From the NCBI RefSeq assembly GCF_900168015.1, contig NZ_FUYR01000004.1, positions 118,444 to 182,443 on the forward strand: 64,000 nt of DNA, read 5' to 3'. Below the pieces are notes generated by a model, which saw nothing but the letters and a program-made list of their open reading frames with translations, ran no database searches and was not told the DNA's origin. This DNA comes from Daejeonella lutea. GTDB taxonomy: Bacteria > Bacteroidota > Bacteroidia > Sphingobacteriales > Sphingobacteriaceae. The translations under genes were made by a program, and so were the position numbers. Each line of letters begins with the position of its first letter. The stretch's first letter is position 1. Shown piece by piece: positions 44,996 to 53,464 of this stretch.

Positions 44996-47140
44996 ATGAC
45001 GAACCCAATTATAACACCCCTGCCTGGCGTTTACTGTAACTCTCAAACCTCATATTCCCGTTTTTCAACGAGAGAAGTCAAGATTGGTGAAATAGCCATG
45101 GGCGGAACAAATCCAATCCGGATCCAGAGTATGACAACTACCGATACGATGGATACGATCGGAACGGTGGAGCAATCGATCAGGATGGTGGAAGCGGGAT
45201 GTGAATACGTGCGCATCACAGCGCCAAGCATTAAGGAGGCAAAGAATCTGGCGGTTATAAAAAAGGAATTACAGCACCGGGGATATAATGTTCCTCTTAT
45301 TGCCGATATACATTTCACTCCCAATGCGGCCGAAGAAGCAGCGCGGATAGTGGAAAAGGTGAGAATTAATCCCGGTAATTACGCCGACAAAAAGAAGTTT
45401 GAGAATTTCGAGTACACCGATCTGGAATACAAAGCTGAGCTCGACAGGATTTACCAGAAGTTTACCCCGTTAGTTAAGGTTTGTAAGGAGTACGGAACGG
45501 CAATGCGGATCGGAACCAACCACGGTTCTTTATCCGACAGGATCATGAGTCACTACGGTGATACTCCGCAGGGAATGGTTGAGTCGGCCATGGAGTTTAT
45601 GCGGATGTGTGAGGACTTGAACTACTACAACCTGGTGATCTCAATGAAATCGAGCAATCCGCAGGTTATGGTGCAGGCGTATAGATTACTTGTTGCAACG
45701 ATGGTCAAGGAGGGTATGAATTATCCTTTACATCTTGGCGTTACCGAAGCGGGGGATGGAGAAGACGGCAGAATTAAATCAGCTGTCGGAATCGGGGCCT
45801 TACTTGAAGACGGGCTGGGAGATACAATCAGAGTATCGTTAACCGAAGAGCCGGAGGCGGAAGCACCGGTGGCGATAGCCCTCGGTAGCCGGTATGGGGA
45901 GAGGGAATTACGAATTAAGAATTACGAATTAAGGGGAGACGGATATACGGATGAGGTATCAGGTGTCAGGTATCAGGTTTCAGGAGCGGACGTATCCAAA
46001 GGCAAGGGAGTAATTGATCAACCGACAGATTCGGCGTCTGGTCAACTTTCAACTTTCAACTTTCCACTTTCAACTGATCACAGTCCCTACTCTTACGAAA
46101 AACGCAAAACTACCGAACTAAACACCTTCATCGGCGGGCACCAGGTTCCAAGAGTTGTTATTGATCTCTCGACTAAAAACCTGAAAGACCCTGCGATACT
46201 CGGCGATGTGGGTTATATCTATTCCCCTATCCTCGATAAATACAATATGGGCGAGCAGTCGACAGATTTTGTTTACCTGGCTGATGAGCTGCCATCCTTT
46301 AGTTTCCCGGGAAATTTAAAGCAGCTATATAACTACGCTACCTGGAAAAAGCTTCAGGATAAAACGAATTGCCACCCGCTGTATAATGTGCAGGAGTACG
46401 TTGAAGCTGGAGAGAAGGACCTGTCATTAAACCTGGTATCGATTACTCGTGCTGATATTGGAACGGAGCTTTTTGACCGGATCCCGCTTGACAATACGCT
46501 GGTTTTCGTACTAGAAACGAATGAAATCTGCGGATTACAGGATCAGCGGGAAGCGTTTATGACTTTTCTTAGTATGGGCATTGAAGTGCCGGTGATTATT
46601 AAGAGGAGCTATGAGTTGACGGTTGACAGTGGACAGTTGACAGTTGGAACTCGGCAAAGCACAGTTTCAGAAGCTGACAAATTTCAACTTTATTCTGCGA
46701 CAGATATTGGTGGTTTGATGCTGGACGGTTTTGGTGATGGGGTTTGGCTGGATGCGCCGGAGATCTGGCCGAAAACTATTTTGACCACCTCGTTTGGTAT
46801 CCTGCAGGCAACGCGTTCAAGAATCTCGAAAACAGAGTATATCTCCTGTCCGAGCTGCGGAAGAACCCTATTTGATCTGCAGATCACCACACAAATGATT
46901 CGCAGCAGAACTGATCACTTAAAAGGTCTGAAGATTGGCATCATGGGTTGTATTGTGAACGGCCCCGGGGAAATGGCAGATGCCGATTATGGATATGTTG
47001 GTACCGGTCCGGGGAAGATTACCCTATACCGCGGTAAAGAAGTGGTCAAGAAAAATGTGAACACCGAAAATGCGCTGGATGAGTTGATCGGAATTATCAG
47101 GGAGGATGGGAATTGGGTTGAACCGGAAGTGGTTGCTTAG
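44996..47140 (+). CDS. ispG: 4-hydroxy-3-methylbut-2-enyl diphosphate synthase, large type, with repeat-derived insertions
   Basis: 714 residues from the ATG at 44996; an upstream TTG would add seven residues. It carries out the reductive ring opening of MEcPP to HMBPP in the non-mevalonate isoprenoid pathway. N-terminal TIM barrel: IRIQSMTTTDTMDT, VRITAPSIKEAKNL, IADIHFTPNAAEEAA and VRINPGNY. The C-terminal 4Fe-4S domain has Cys618 and Cys621 (CPSCGR), Cys652 (GCIVNGPGE) and TLYRGKEVV. As in other Bacteroidota and plants it has an extra middle domain. Residues about 304-361 and 540-551 are encoded by 7-bp repeat arrays and look unrelated to the enzyme, yet the frame stays open. Confidence 0.93.
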   Translation: MTNPIITPLPGVYCNSQTSYSRFSTREVKIGEIAMGGTNPIRIQSMTTTDTMDTIGTVEQSIRMVEAGCEYVRITAPSIKEAKNLAVIKKELQHRGYNVPLIADIHFTPNAAEEAARIVEKVRINPGNYADKKKFENFEYTDLEYKAELDRIYQKFTPLVKVCKEYGTAMRIGTNHGSLSDRIMSHYGDTPQGMVESAMEFMRMCEDLNYYNLVISMKSSNPQVMVQAYRLLVATMVKEGMNYPLHLGVTEAGDGEDGRIKSAVGIGALLEDGLGDTIRVSLTEEPEAEAPVAIALGSRYGERELRIKNYELRGDGYTDEVSGVRYQVSGADVSKGKGVIDQPTDSASGQLSTFNFPLSTDHSPYSYEKRKTTELNTFIGGHQVPRVVIDLSTKNLKDPAILGDVGYIYSPILDKYNMGEQSTDFVYLADELPSFSFPGNLKQLYNYATWKKLQDKTNCHPLYNVQEYVEAGEKDLSLNLVSITRADIGTELFDRIPLDNTLVFVLETNEICGLQDQREAFMTFLSMGIEVPVIIKRSYELTVDSGQLTVGTRQSTVSEADKFQLYSATDIGGLMLDGFGDGVWLDAPEIWPKTILTTSFGILQATRSRISKTEYISCPSCGRTLFDLQITTQMIRSRTDHLKGLKIGIMGCIVNGPGEMADADYGYVGTGPGKITLYRGKEVVKKNVNTENALDELIGIIREDGNWVEPEVVA
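45905..45984. repeat. Two heptad arrays inside ispG (GAATTAM and AGGTNTC)
   Basis: GAATTAC/GAATTAA alternate four times at 45905-45932. AGGTATC, AGGTGTC, AGGTATC, AGGTTTC follow at 45954-45981. Both are translated as part of ispG (LRIKNYELR and VSGVRYQVSG segments). Confidence 0.95.
46043..46077. repeat. Heptad array CAACTTT inside ispG, five units
   Basis: CAACTTT three times, CCACTTT, CAACTGA. It is translated as LSTFNFPLSTD. The same unit occurs in intergenic arrays (CTTTCAA at 17127-17189). Confidence 0.95.
46614..46648. repeat. Heptad array AGTTGAC inside ispG, five units
   Basis: AGTTGAC, GGTTGAC, AGTGGAC, AGTTGAC, AGTTGGA. It is translated as ELTVDSGQLTV. The unit is identical to that of the intergenic arrays at 44690 and 53280. 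Confidence 0.95.
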
Positions 47141-47145
47141 TTTTC

Positions 47146-47187
47146 AGTATCAAGTATCAAGTATCAAGTATCAAGTATCAAGTAGCA
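47146..47187. repeat. Heptad array AGTATCA, six units
   Basis: Five exact AGTATCA units and AGTAGCA. It starts 5 bp after the ispG stop. The same unit is used at 32290. Confidence 0.95.
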
Positions 47188-47210
47188 AGGTGCTAGGTGG
47201 GGAGTGGCTC

Positions 47211-47403
47211 TTCCCCGACTAGATCGGGGATCTCGTCAATGACACGCGGTCAAAGCCGCAAGTGTCGATCGACCTTCGTCTCTGCTACAAATCCTGCAAA
47301 CTAAATACAGCTACGCTGGAGGTTTAGAACCGGGGTAGTTTGAAATTCCTAGAGAACGCGAGCTACGCCGCGTCTGCAGGAGATCCCCGATCTAGTCGGG
47401 GAA
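47211..47403. mobile_element. MITE-like element with 24-bp perfect inverted repeats
   Basis: TTCCCCGACTAGATCGGGGA plus TCTC at 47211-47234 is exactly complementary to 47380-47403. Each arm also contains its own ATCGGGGAT-type symmetry. The 145-bp interior has no open frame worth calling. It lies between ispG and the convergent hydrolase gene. Confidence 0.85.
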
Positions 47404-47406
47404 CAA

Positions 47407-48249
47407 TTACACCGCACCGCCGCCATTAATAAACTCAATACTCTTTTCACATACCAGCTGCAGTTCAAGCGGTAAATCATCTTTTGTGTAAGGGTGCTCA
47501 GATCCGAAAACATGATTCGCGTGTGTAACGACAAATAATTCGGCCTTATTTGAGCGCTCTTCCAATTCTTTTGCCTGGGCGAGATCTACGTTGATATCTT
47601 CGTCGCCATGGATAATAAGCCAGGGTTTACTTATACGACCTGCAGCAGCGAGAATATCATAGGATTTAGCATGTTTTTCCAGGTCGTGGAGTAAGTCGAT
47701 TTTTAAGGGTGTATATTGCTTTGTCCGTGTATTGAAGTTGTAAATCACACCTTTTTGACGCCATTCATCTTCGTCTTCTGCTTTCCAGAGACTGTTAAAT
47801 CGGGCGATAGACGCCCATGTGATAAGCTTGTCTACCCGATCATCTTTGGCAGTCTGGATAATGGATGTTCCCCCGCCGCGGCTATGTCCGATAAGGGTCA
47901 AGGCCATGGGAGCCGGGAATTCCCGACCACTCTTTACGAAAGTGATCACATGGTCCAGATCTTCAAATTCTTTGGTGAATGTATTGTCGCCAAAGGCACC
48001 CAGGTCCACAAAGTCTTGCGGGCTTTCAGGCGTTGTACCGTTATGTGAAAAGTTAAATTTCAGGTAACGCAAGCCGTGGTCTGCAAAATATTCTGCCACC
48101 ATATTATGCGTCCCCCAATCTTTGAACCCTTTAAATCCATGTACGAAAAGTACCAGCGGAGCACGTTCATTGCCTGTCTTATAAGTAAGATCGATTAAAA
48201 TCGGCTTGCCTTCCGCGCCGGGGATTGTGAAAGTTTGGTTGATGATCAT
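47407..48249 (-). CDS. Alpha/beta hydrolase
   Basis: 280 residues. The fold is clear: LVLFVHGFKGFKDWG (oxyanion region), FNFSHNGTTPES, the nucleophile elbow IGHSRGGG (Ser about 117), the acid in LIIHGDEDINV, and the histidine in THANHVFGSEHPY. It resembles the cytosolic serine hydrolases of the dienelactone hydrolase/esterase group. The substrate is unknown. The 3' end meets a MITE-like element 4 bp away. Confidence 0.88.
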   Translation of the reverse strand: MIINQTFTIPGAEGKPILIDLTYKTGNERAPLVLFVHGFKGFKDWGTHNMVAEYFADHGLRYLKFNFSHNGTTPESPQDFVDLGAFGDNTFTKEFEDLDHVITFVKSGREFPAPMALTLIGHSRGGGTSIIQTAKDDRVDKLITWASIARFNSLWKAEDEDEWRQKGVIYNFNTRTKQYTPLKIDLLHDLEKHAKSYDILAAAGRISKPWLIIHGDEDINVDLAQAKELEERSNKAELFVVTHANHVFGSEHPYTKDDLPLELQLVCEKSIEFINGGGAV

Positions 48250-48274
48250 GAACTTATAACGTTTTAAGATGTAA

Positions 48275-48302
48275 TACGTTTTACGTTGTACGTTTTACGT
48301 GG
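48275..48302. repeat. Heptad array TACGTTK, four units
   Basis: TACGTTT, TACGTTG, TACGTTT, TACGTGG. It starts about 25 bp upstream of the hydrolase start codon. Confidence 0.88.
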
Positions 48303-48317
48303 ACTAGACGCTCGGTT

Positions 48318-48352
48318 AAGTTGTAAGTTATAAGTTATAGGTTGTAAGTTTG
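48318..48352. repeat. Heptad array AAGTTRT, five units
   Basis: AAGTTGT, AAGTTAT, AAGTTAT, AGGTTGT, AAGTTTG, in the divergent region between the hydrolase and lspA. Confidence 0.9.
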
Positions 48353-48438
48353 ATAATAGGTGACAAGTGGCAGTTGACAGTTTGCACTATTGGAAAAGCC
48401 TAGTCCACATTTACAATCGCGTCTATGCACCCAGTCTT

Positions 48439-48501
48439 GATACCTGATACTTGATACTTGATACCTGATACCCGATACCTGATACCCGATCCCCGATACC
48501 C
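48439..48501. repeat. Heptad array GATACYY, nine units, in the lspA leader
   Basis: GATACCT, GATACTT (twice), GATACCT, GATACCC, GATACCT, GATACCC, GATCCCC, GATACCC. It ends 12 bp before the lspA ATG, so it forms the 5' untranslated region or promoter spacer. Confidence 0.95.
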
Positions 48502-48513
48502 AAAAATAGCAAA

Positions 48514-49014
48514 ATGAAAATTAAACCCGTTCTCCGTAATACCCTTATCATAACAGCGATATTTCTCAACATCGGCTGTGATCAGGTGACTAAAAATATC
48601 GCAAGAAATCAGATTGAATACCATGAAATCATTCCGGTTATAGATAACTTCCTGACCCTCACGAAAGTTGAAAACAGCGGCGCATTTCTCAGTCTGGGGA
48701 GCAATTTGCCCGATTTTATAAAGGTATTGGTTTTGAATGTCTTACCTATAATGGTTATGCTTTGGGGGCTTTATCTGGTCGTCGAGAAAACCAATATGTC
48801 GAGGCTGCTGGTGGTAGGCCTATGCTTTGTGATCGGAGGTGGTACTGGTAACCTATACGACCGGATGCGGTATGGATCGGTAACAGATTTCCTCCACTTG
48901 AATTTCGGGATATTTGAAACCGGGATATTTAATATGGCGGATGTTTCGATTATGGTGGGGATGGGACTGATTTTTATTGATATCTATCTTAAAAAGTTGA
49001 TCATAGCTTTCTGA
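48514..49014 (+). CDS. lspA: Lipoprotein signal peptidase (signal peptidase II)
   Basis: 166 residues, four transmembrane helices. It cleaves the signal peptide of prolipoproteins after lipid attachment, in the inner membrane. Conserved boxes: CDQVTKNIA (helix 1 end), VENSGAFLSLGS, GGGTGNLYDRMRYGSVTDFL with the first catalytic Asp, and FNMADVSI with the second. This organism encodes several lipoproteins in this window alone. The leader carries a nine-unit heptad array. Confidence 0.95.
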   Translation: MKIKPVLRNTLIITAIFLNIGCDQVTKNIARNQIEYHEIIPVIDNFLTLTKVENSGAFLSLGSNLPDFIKVLVLNVLPIMVMLWGLYLVVEKTNMSRLLVVGLCFVIGGGTGNLYDRMRYGSVTDFLHLNFGIFETGIFNMADVSIMVGMGLIFIDIYLKKLIIAF

Positions 49015-49026
49015 GACGCGAAAGAG

Positions 49027-49054
49027 TTTTACGTTATACGTCGTACGTTATACG
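49027..49054. repeat. Heptad array TTNTACG, four units
   Basis: TTTTACG, TTATACG, TCGTACG, TTATACG. It starts 12 bp after the lspA stop. Confidence 0.88.
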
Positions 49055-49126
49055 TTTGTACATCGGATAAGTTAACATTATACACGATTTCTTGTGGGCG
49101 AAAGAGACGATAAGTCATACGGTTTA

Positions 49127-49146
49127 CCTGCCTACCGTCAGGCAGG
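49127..49146. repeat. CCTGCCT/AGGCAGG hairpin
   Basis: A 7-bp stem with a 6-nt loop. The same CCTGCC/GGCAGG core is nested in CGCAGAG elements at 26007 and 59210. No T-run follows. Confidence 0.6.
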
Positions 49147-49221
49147 CGTTGTACGTTTTGACCAAACGTTGTGTTAGACTTTGATTTCACGTTTAGATGC
49201 GTTAGGTACGTAGCTCAAGAG

Positions 49222-49251
49222 ACGTAGAACGTATCACGTACAACGTACAAC
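49222..49251. repeat. Heptad array ACGTANA, four units
   Basis: ACGTAGA, ACGTATC, ACGTACA, ACGTACA, then AC. It lies in the hemA promoter region, about 110 bp upstream of the start. Confidence 0.88.
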
Positions 49252-49324
49252 TTCCTTTCTATTTAAAATCAATCTAAACACAGGTGTTGACAAACAGGTG
49301 ACACAGACGAAATCGCTTATTCAT

Positions 49325-49332
49325 TACATTTG
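49325..49332 (+). promoter_or_regulatory. Possible -7 element of the heme operon
   Basis: TACATTTG fits TAnnTTTG and lies 30 bp before the hemA start. No clear -33 TTTG is at the right distance. Confidence 0.4.
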
Positions 49333-49361
49333 TGGCGGTTTTTTAATTAGGATAACGGGAA

Positions 49362-50588
49362 TTGAAGTTTTTAAAAGTTATTGCCTTTACACACAAGCAC
49401 ATAGACCTTAAGGATTTGGGGAAATTTGTGATTTGTAACGAGACGCTGGAAAGCAGTCTCGACCGTGTAAAACAGCATTTCGATATTCCTGAGATATTCT
49501 ATGTGGGTACTTGCAATCGGGTTGAATTTGTTTTTACAGCAGAGCAGAGCCTTGACAGCGAGTTTGTGAGAGAATTTATTCAAACCCTCAATTTGTGTAT
49601 CCCTCAGGAGCAGATCGATAATTTCGTGAGCCAGGTCTCGGTTTACGAAGATATTGAAGCACTTAATCACCTGCTTCGCATCTCATGTTCACTCGAAAGC
49701 CTGGTGGTAGGTGAGAAGGAGATCCTTGCACAGATACGCAAAGCATACGAAACATGCAGGGTAGCAGGATTCACCGGCGACTATCTGAGGCTTATAATGA
49801 ATCGCGTTGTTAAAACTGCAAAAGAAGTTTATACCCATACCGGGATCGCTCGTAAACCTATTTCTGTGGTTTCGTTAGCTTATCGTAAGCTGCGCGAACT
49901 GAAAATGTGTACAAATGCACGTGTGCTGATTATCGGCGCCGGAGAGACAAATAAAAACTTATCCAAGTATCTTCAGAAACATAAATATTCCAATTTTGCT
50001 ATTTTTAACCGCACCTTATCCAAAGCTGAAGTTTTAGCTGAAGAGCTTGGTGGAAGAGCATTCAATCTGGAAGAGCTTAAAAATTATAAAGAAGGCTTTG
50101 ACGTTATCATCACGTGCACCAGTGCAACTGAGCCTGTCATCACTAACGAAATTTATCAATCGCTTTTGAACGGAGATACTTCCAAAAAAGTAATTGTCGA
50201 TCTGGCTGTACCAAACGATACATGCTGCACCGTTATCGAGAAAAACCCGCTTACGTTCATCGAAGTACATAGCTTACAGGAAATTGCAAACAGTAATCTT
50301 CAGGAAAGGTATGAAGAGCTGATTTTTGCAGAACGCATTATTGATCAAAACATTCAGGAGTTCAAACCTGTTCTAAAACAACGAAGGATTGAGATTGCTA
50401 TGCGGGATGTTCCTGAAAAGATCAAGGAAATTAAGGAAACAGCCATCAATCGCATTTTTGCACAGGATATAGAGAGCATGGACGAGAACTCACGCGAGGT
50501 TTTGGCCAAAGTGATGAACTATATGGAGAAAAAGTACATTAGTGTACCCATGATCATGGCGAAGGATATCCTGATAAATAATAGCTGA
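49362..50588 (+). CDS. hemA: Glutamyl-tRNA reductase (TTG start)
   Basis: 408 residues. It reduces Glu-tRNA(Glu) to glutamate-1-semialdehyde, the first step of C5 tetrapyrrole synthesis. The catalytic Cys51 lies in VGTCNRVEF. Further motifs are HLLRISCSLESLVVGEKEILAQI, RKPISVVSLAYRKL, the NADPH site IIGAGETN, and the C-terminal dimerisation helix. The start is the TTG at 49362, preceded by AGGATAACGGG; no ATG occurs before residue 346 in frame, so TTG is nearly certain. It heads the heme operon. Confidence 0.95.
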   Translation: MKFLKVIAFTHKHIDLKDLGKFVICNETLESSLDRVKQHFDIPEIFYVGTCNRVEFVFTAEQSLDSEFVREFIQTLNLCIPQEQIDNFVSQVSVYEDIEALNHLLRISCSLESLVVGEKEILAQIRKAYETCRVAGFTGDYLRLIMNRVVKTAKEVYTHTGIARKPISVVSLAYRKLRELKMCTNARVLIIGAGETNKNLSKYLQKHKYSNFAIFNRTLSKAEVLAEELGGRAFNLEELKNYKEGFDVIITCTSATEPVITNEIYQSLLNGDTSKKVIVDLAVPNDTCCTVIEKNPLTFIEVHSLQEIANSNLQERYEELIFAERIIDQNIQEFKPVLKQRRIEIAMRDVPEKIKEIKETAINRIFAQDIESMDENSREVLAKVMNYMEKKYISVPMIMAKDILINNS

Positions 50589-50653
50589 CACCAATCTGAT
50601 GCCAATCATTTTGGTTAATTTTACCCTTCGTTAAAAGCCGACAATAAATTGCC

Positions 50654-52306
50654 ATGTCTGATAATATGCCCGGAATAACCGGAAATTCTAAGTCCGATAG
50701 CGATCGGATAGTAATTGGAACACGAGGTAGCGAGCTTGCATTATGGCAGGCTAATTTTGTTAAAGATGAACTTGCTAAACTTGGACTCGATTCTGAATTA
50801 AAGATCATCAAGACCCAGGGCGACAAAATAATCAACCTGAGTTTCGACAAGCTGGAAGGCAAAGGGTTTTTTACAAAGGAGCTTGAAGACGAATTATTAG
50901 CCGGGTCAATTGATCTTGCGGTACATTCTCACAAAGATCTGCCAACAAATCATCCTGCAGGATTAATTATTGCCGCAGTATCCGAGCGGGAAGATCCCTC
51001 TGAATTATTGATTATTCTGAAAGATTGTGTGGACATTCAGCAAAAGATGTCCGTAAAGTTCAGTGGAATGGTCGGTACTTCATCAAATCGCCGCAAGGCT
51101 CAGCTATTAGCAATTCGGCCAGATCTTGAAGTAGAAGAGTTGAGGGGCAATGTGCCAACTAGGATTCAGAAACTTCGCGATGAAGACTATGATGCGATCA
51201 TGATTGCAAAAGCTGGTGTTCATCGTCTCGGCATCGACCTCAGCGAGTTTTATGTGGAAGAGCTGGATCCTATCGAATTTATTCCTGCACCTGCTCAGGG
51301 AGTTCTGGCAATCCAGATCCGTGAAAATGATAAGGAGCTTTTTCAAAAGCTGCAGCCCCTGAACCATAAGGATGTTGCTGAACAGATTGGCCTGGAACGT
51401 AAGGTGCTAAACCTTTTTGACGGCGGTTGCCATATGCCACTCGGATGTTATTGCAGGAAAGACGGAACACAATACCAGGTATGGACTTCAAAAGCTGATG
51501 AAGGTGAAGATTTTCCTGACCGGCTTTTTACACAATCAAAGACACTTAACGGGCTTGCCGAGAAGATCGTAGCTAAATTCGATCCGGAGCGCAAGTTCCC
51601 AAAGAATGTTTTTATTACACGGGAATTGCCGGAGTCAAGTTATTTGAGAACCGCGTTGGATAAGCACGGCATTGAGCTTGAAGGTCGTTCTCTGATAAAA
51701 ACCTTCCCATCTATAAATAAACTTGATTCCTATATCCTGAGAAATATAGACTGGGTATTTTTTAGCAGCCGGAATGCAATTGAATATTTCTTCCGTCTGG
51801 ATCCGCAGCTTCCTAAAAAAGCCAAGTTTGGTGTATTGGGTCGCGGATCTGAAGATGCGCTGCGCTATCTTGGCAAAACTGCCGACTTTAACGGTGAAGA
51901 AGAGGGTATTGATACAAAAGATATCGCCAGAGAATTTGCCAAAATAGCAAATGGGTCAAATGTGTTGTTCCCTAGCGCGAAAGGTTCCCTGAGAACGATC
52001 CAGAAAGCCTTATCACCACAAACAAAGATCGTTGAGCTTACTGTGTATGAAACAGTTCCGGAAGAAGATGTAGCTCAGTCGTTTGCCGATGTGTTAATAT
52101 TCACCAGTCCGTCAAACGTTGAATCATACTTCGTAAATAACTTACTGGAGCCAGATCAGCAGGTTATCTGCATTGGCAAGTCAACTGGTAAAAAGTTCGA
52201 TGAGATGGGCGTGAAATACACCTTGCCCTATTCTCCGGATGAAGTTGGATTGTCAGAAGCAGTGTTCGCACTGGATTACAAGGGTAGAAGAGATAGTTCA
52301 TATTAA
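50654..52306 (+). CDS. hemCD: Fused porphobilinogen deaminase and uroporphyrinogen-III synthase
   Basis: 550 residues. Residues about 10-310 are HemC: IGTRGSELALWQANFV, DLAVHSHKDLPT, VGTSSNRRKAQL, LRGNVPTRIQKL, APAQGVLAIQ, and Cys259 in GGCHMPLG, which binds the dipyrromethane cofactor. Residues about 315-545 are HemD: VFITRELPESSYLRTAL, DWVFFSSRNAIEYFF, FGVLGRGSEDAL, LFPSAKGSLRTI, VYETVPEE, FTSPSNVESYF, ICIGKSTGKKF. Fusing the two lets the unstable hydroxymethylbilane pass to the next enzyme. The hemB start is 1 bp downstream. Confidence 0.94.
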   Translation: MSDNMPGITGNSKSDSDRIVIGTRGSELALWQANFVKDELAKLGLDSELKIIKTQGDKIINLSFDKLEGKGFFTKELEDELLAGSIDLAVHSHKDLPTNHPAGLIIAAVSEREDPSELLIILKDCVDIQQKMSVKFSGMVGTSSNRRKAQLLAIRPDLEVEELRGNVPTRIQKLRDEDYDAIMIAKAGVHRLGIDLSEFYVEELDPIEFIPAPAQGVLAIQIRENDKELFQKLQPLNHKDVAEQIGLERKVLNLFDGGCHMPLGCYCRKDGTQYQVWTSKADEGEDFPDRLFTQSKTLNGLAEKIVAKFDPERKFPKNVFITRELPESSYLRTALDKHGIELEGRSLIKTFPSINKLDSYILRNIDWVFFSSRNAIEYFFRLDPQLPKKAKFGVLGRGSEDALRYLGKTADFNGEEEGIDTKDIAREFAKIANGSNVLFPSAKGSLRTIQKALSPQTKIVELTVYETVPEEDVAQSFADVLIFTSPSNVESYFVNNLLEPDQQVICIGKSTGKKFDEMGVKYTLPYSPDEVGLSEAVFALDYKGRRDSSY

Positions 52307-52307
52307 T

Positions 52308-53276
52308 ATGCTGATACGTCCGAGAAGATTAAGGAAATCGCCTATTGTGCGGGAAATGGTTGCTGAAACCAGACTATCCAAGGATATGTTCATTTATCCT
52401 TATTTTGTTATTCCCGGCAAAGGTGCAGAAAACGGCATTGATGCCATGCCGGGTGTTAGCCATTTTAGTTCCGACATGCTGGTCAGGGACGTAGAAAAAT
52501 CATTAAAACTTGGCCTTAACAAAGTGCTCCTTTTTGGGGTAGGCGAACAAAAAACAGATGATGCGAGTTCGGCATACGATCGTAATTCTGTAGTAGCGAA
52601 TGCGGTGAGGGAGCTTAAGTCGGCCTTTGGAAATGATCTGTTCGTGGTTACTGATGTTTGCACCTGCGCTTATACTACCCATGGGCATTGTGGCATTATG
52701 CATGATGATACAGTTCATAACGATCAGACTGTGGATGTCCTTGCAAAGATGGCTCTGACCCATGCTCAGGCGGGCGCTGATATGATTGCCCCCTCAGATA
52801 TGATGGATGGCCGCGTATTAGGCATAAGGAAAGTTTTAGATCAGAACAATCTGGAGAATACCTCCATCATGAGTTATAGCATTAAGTTTGCTTCGGCATA
52901 TTATGGGCCCTTTCGTGAAGCAGCAGATTCGGCGCCCAATAAAGGCGACCGTAAGGCGTACCAGATGGATTTCCGAAATCCAAATGAAACCATGCGTGAG
53001 GCTGTTCTGGACGAGCAGGAGGGAGCAGATATCCTCATGGTAAAACCAGCATTAGCTTATTTAGATATAATTCATCGTTTGAAAGAAAATACCGATCTTC
53101 CGGTTGCTTGTTATAATGTATCCGGTGAATACTCTATGGTCAAGGCTGCTGCAGAAAAAGGTTGGATCGATGAACAGAAAGTGGTGATGGAAAATATGTA
53201 TGCTTTTAGCAGAGCGGGCGCGAATATTATTATTACGTATCATGCGAGGGAGATTCTGGAGAAGGGTTGGATGTAA
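52308..53276 (+). CDS. hemB: Delta-aminolevulinic acid dehydratase (porphobilinogen synthase)
   Basis: 322 residues from the ATG at 52308. It condenses two 5-aminolevulinates. RPRRLRKSPIVREMV is at the start. The zinc-type cysteine cluster DVCTCAYTTHGHCG makes it a Cys-rich zinc enzyme. Schiff-base lysines are Lys193 (SIKFASAYYGPFR) and Lys246 (MVKPALAYLD). A longer in-frame start 69 bp upstream would overlap hemCD and lacks conservation. A heptad array begins 3 bp after the stop. Confidence 0.95.
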   Translation: MLIRPRRLRKSPIVREMVAETRLSKDMFIYPYFVIPGKGAENGIDAMPGVSHFSSDMLVRDVEKSLKLGLNKVLLFGVGEQKTDDASSAYDRNSVVANAVRELKSAFGNDLFVVTDVCTCAYTTHGHCGIMHDDTVHNDQTVDVLAKMALTHAQAGADMIAPSDMMDGRVLGIRKVLDQNNLENTSIMSYSIKFASAYYGPFREAADSAPNKGDRKAYQMDFRNPNETMREAVLDEQEGADILMVKPALAYLDIIHRLKENTDLPVACYNVSGEYSMVKAAAEKGWIDEQKVVMENMYAFSRAGANIIITYHAREILEKGWM

Positions 53277-53279
53277 ATT

Positions 53280-53307
53280 GGTTGACAGTTGACAGTTGAG
53301 AGTTGAC
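53280..53307. repeat. Heptad array RGTTGAC, four units, plus CTGGGCGGA anchor
   Basis: GGTTGAC, AGTTGAC, AGTTGAG, AGTTGAC, then AGTGG and CTGGGCGGA. It lies between hemB and hemL, within the operon. Confidence 0.92.
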
Positions 53308-53420
53308 AGTGGCTGGGCGGAGAAGTATGTCGGAGAGCAAGGAATAAAGAGCAAAGAGTGAACTCCCCAAATTAGAAATGAGTTTGGAGGCCGGTTTTTT
53401 ATCAGTTAGAAAAGTTTAAA

Positions 53421-53455
53421 ACGTATAACGTATTACGTATTACGTATAACGTATA
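53421..53455. repeat. Heptad array ACGTATW, five units, before hemL
   Basis: ACGTATA, ACGTATT, ACGTATT, ACGTATA, ACGTATA. It ends 9 bp before the hemL ATG at 53465, where a ribosome binding site is expected. Confidence 0.95.
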
Positions 53456-53464
53456 ACTCAAGTT

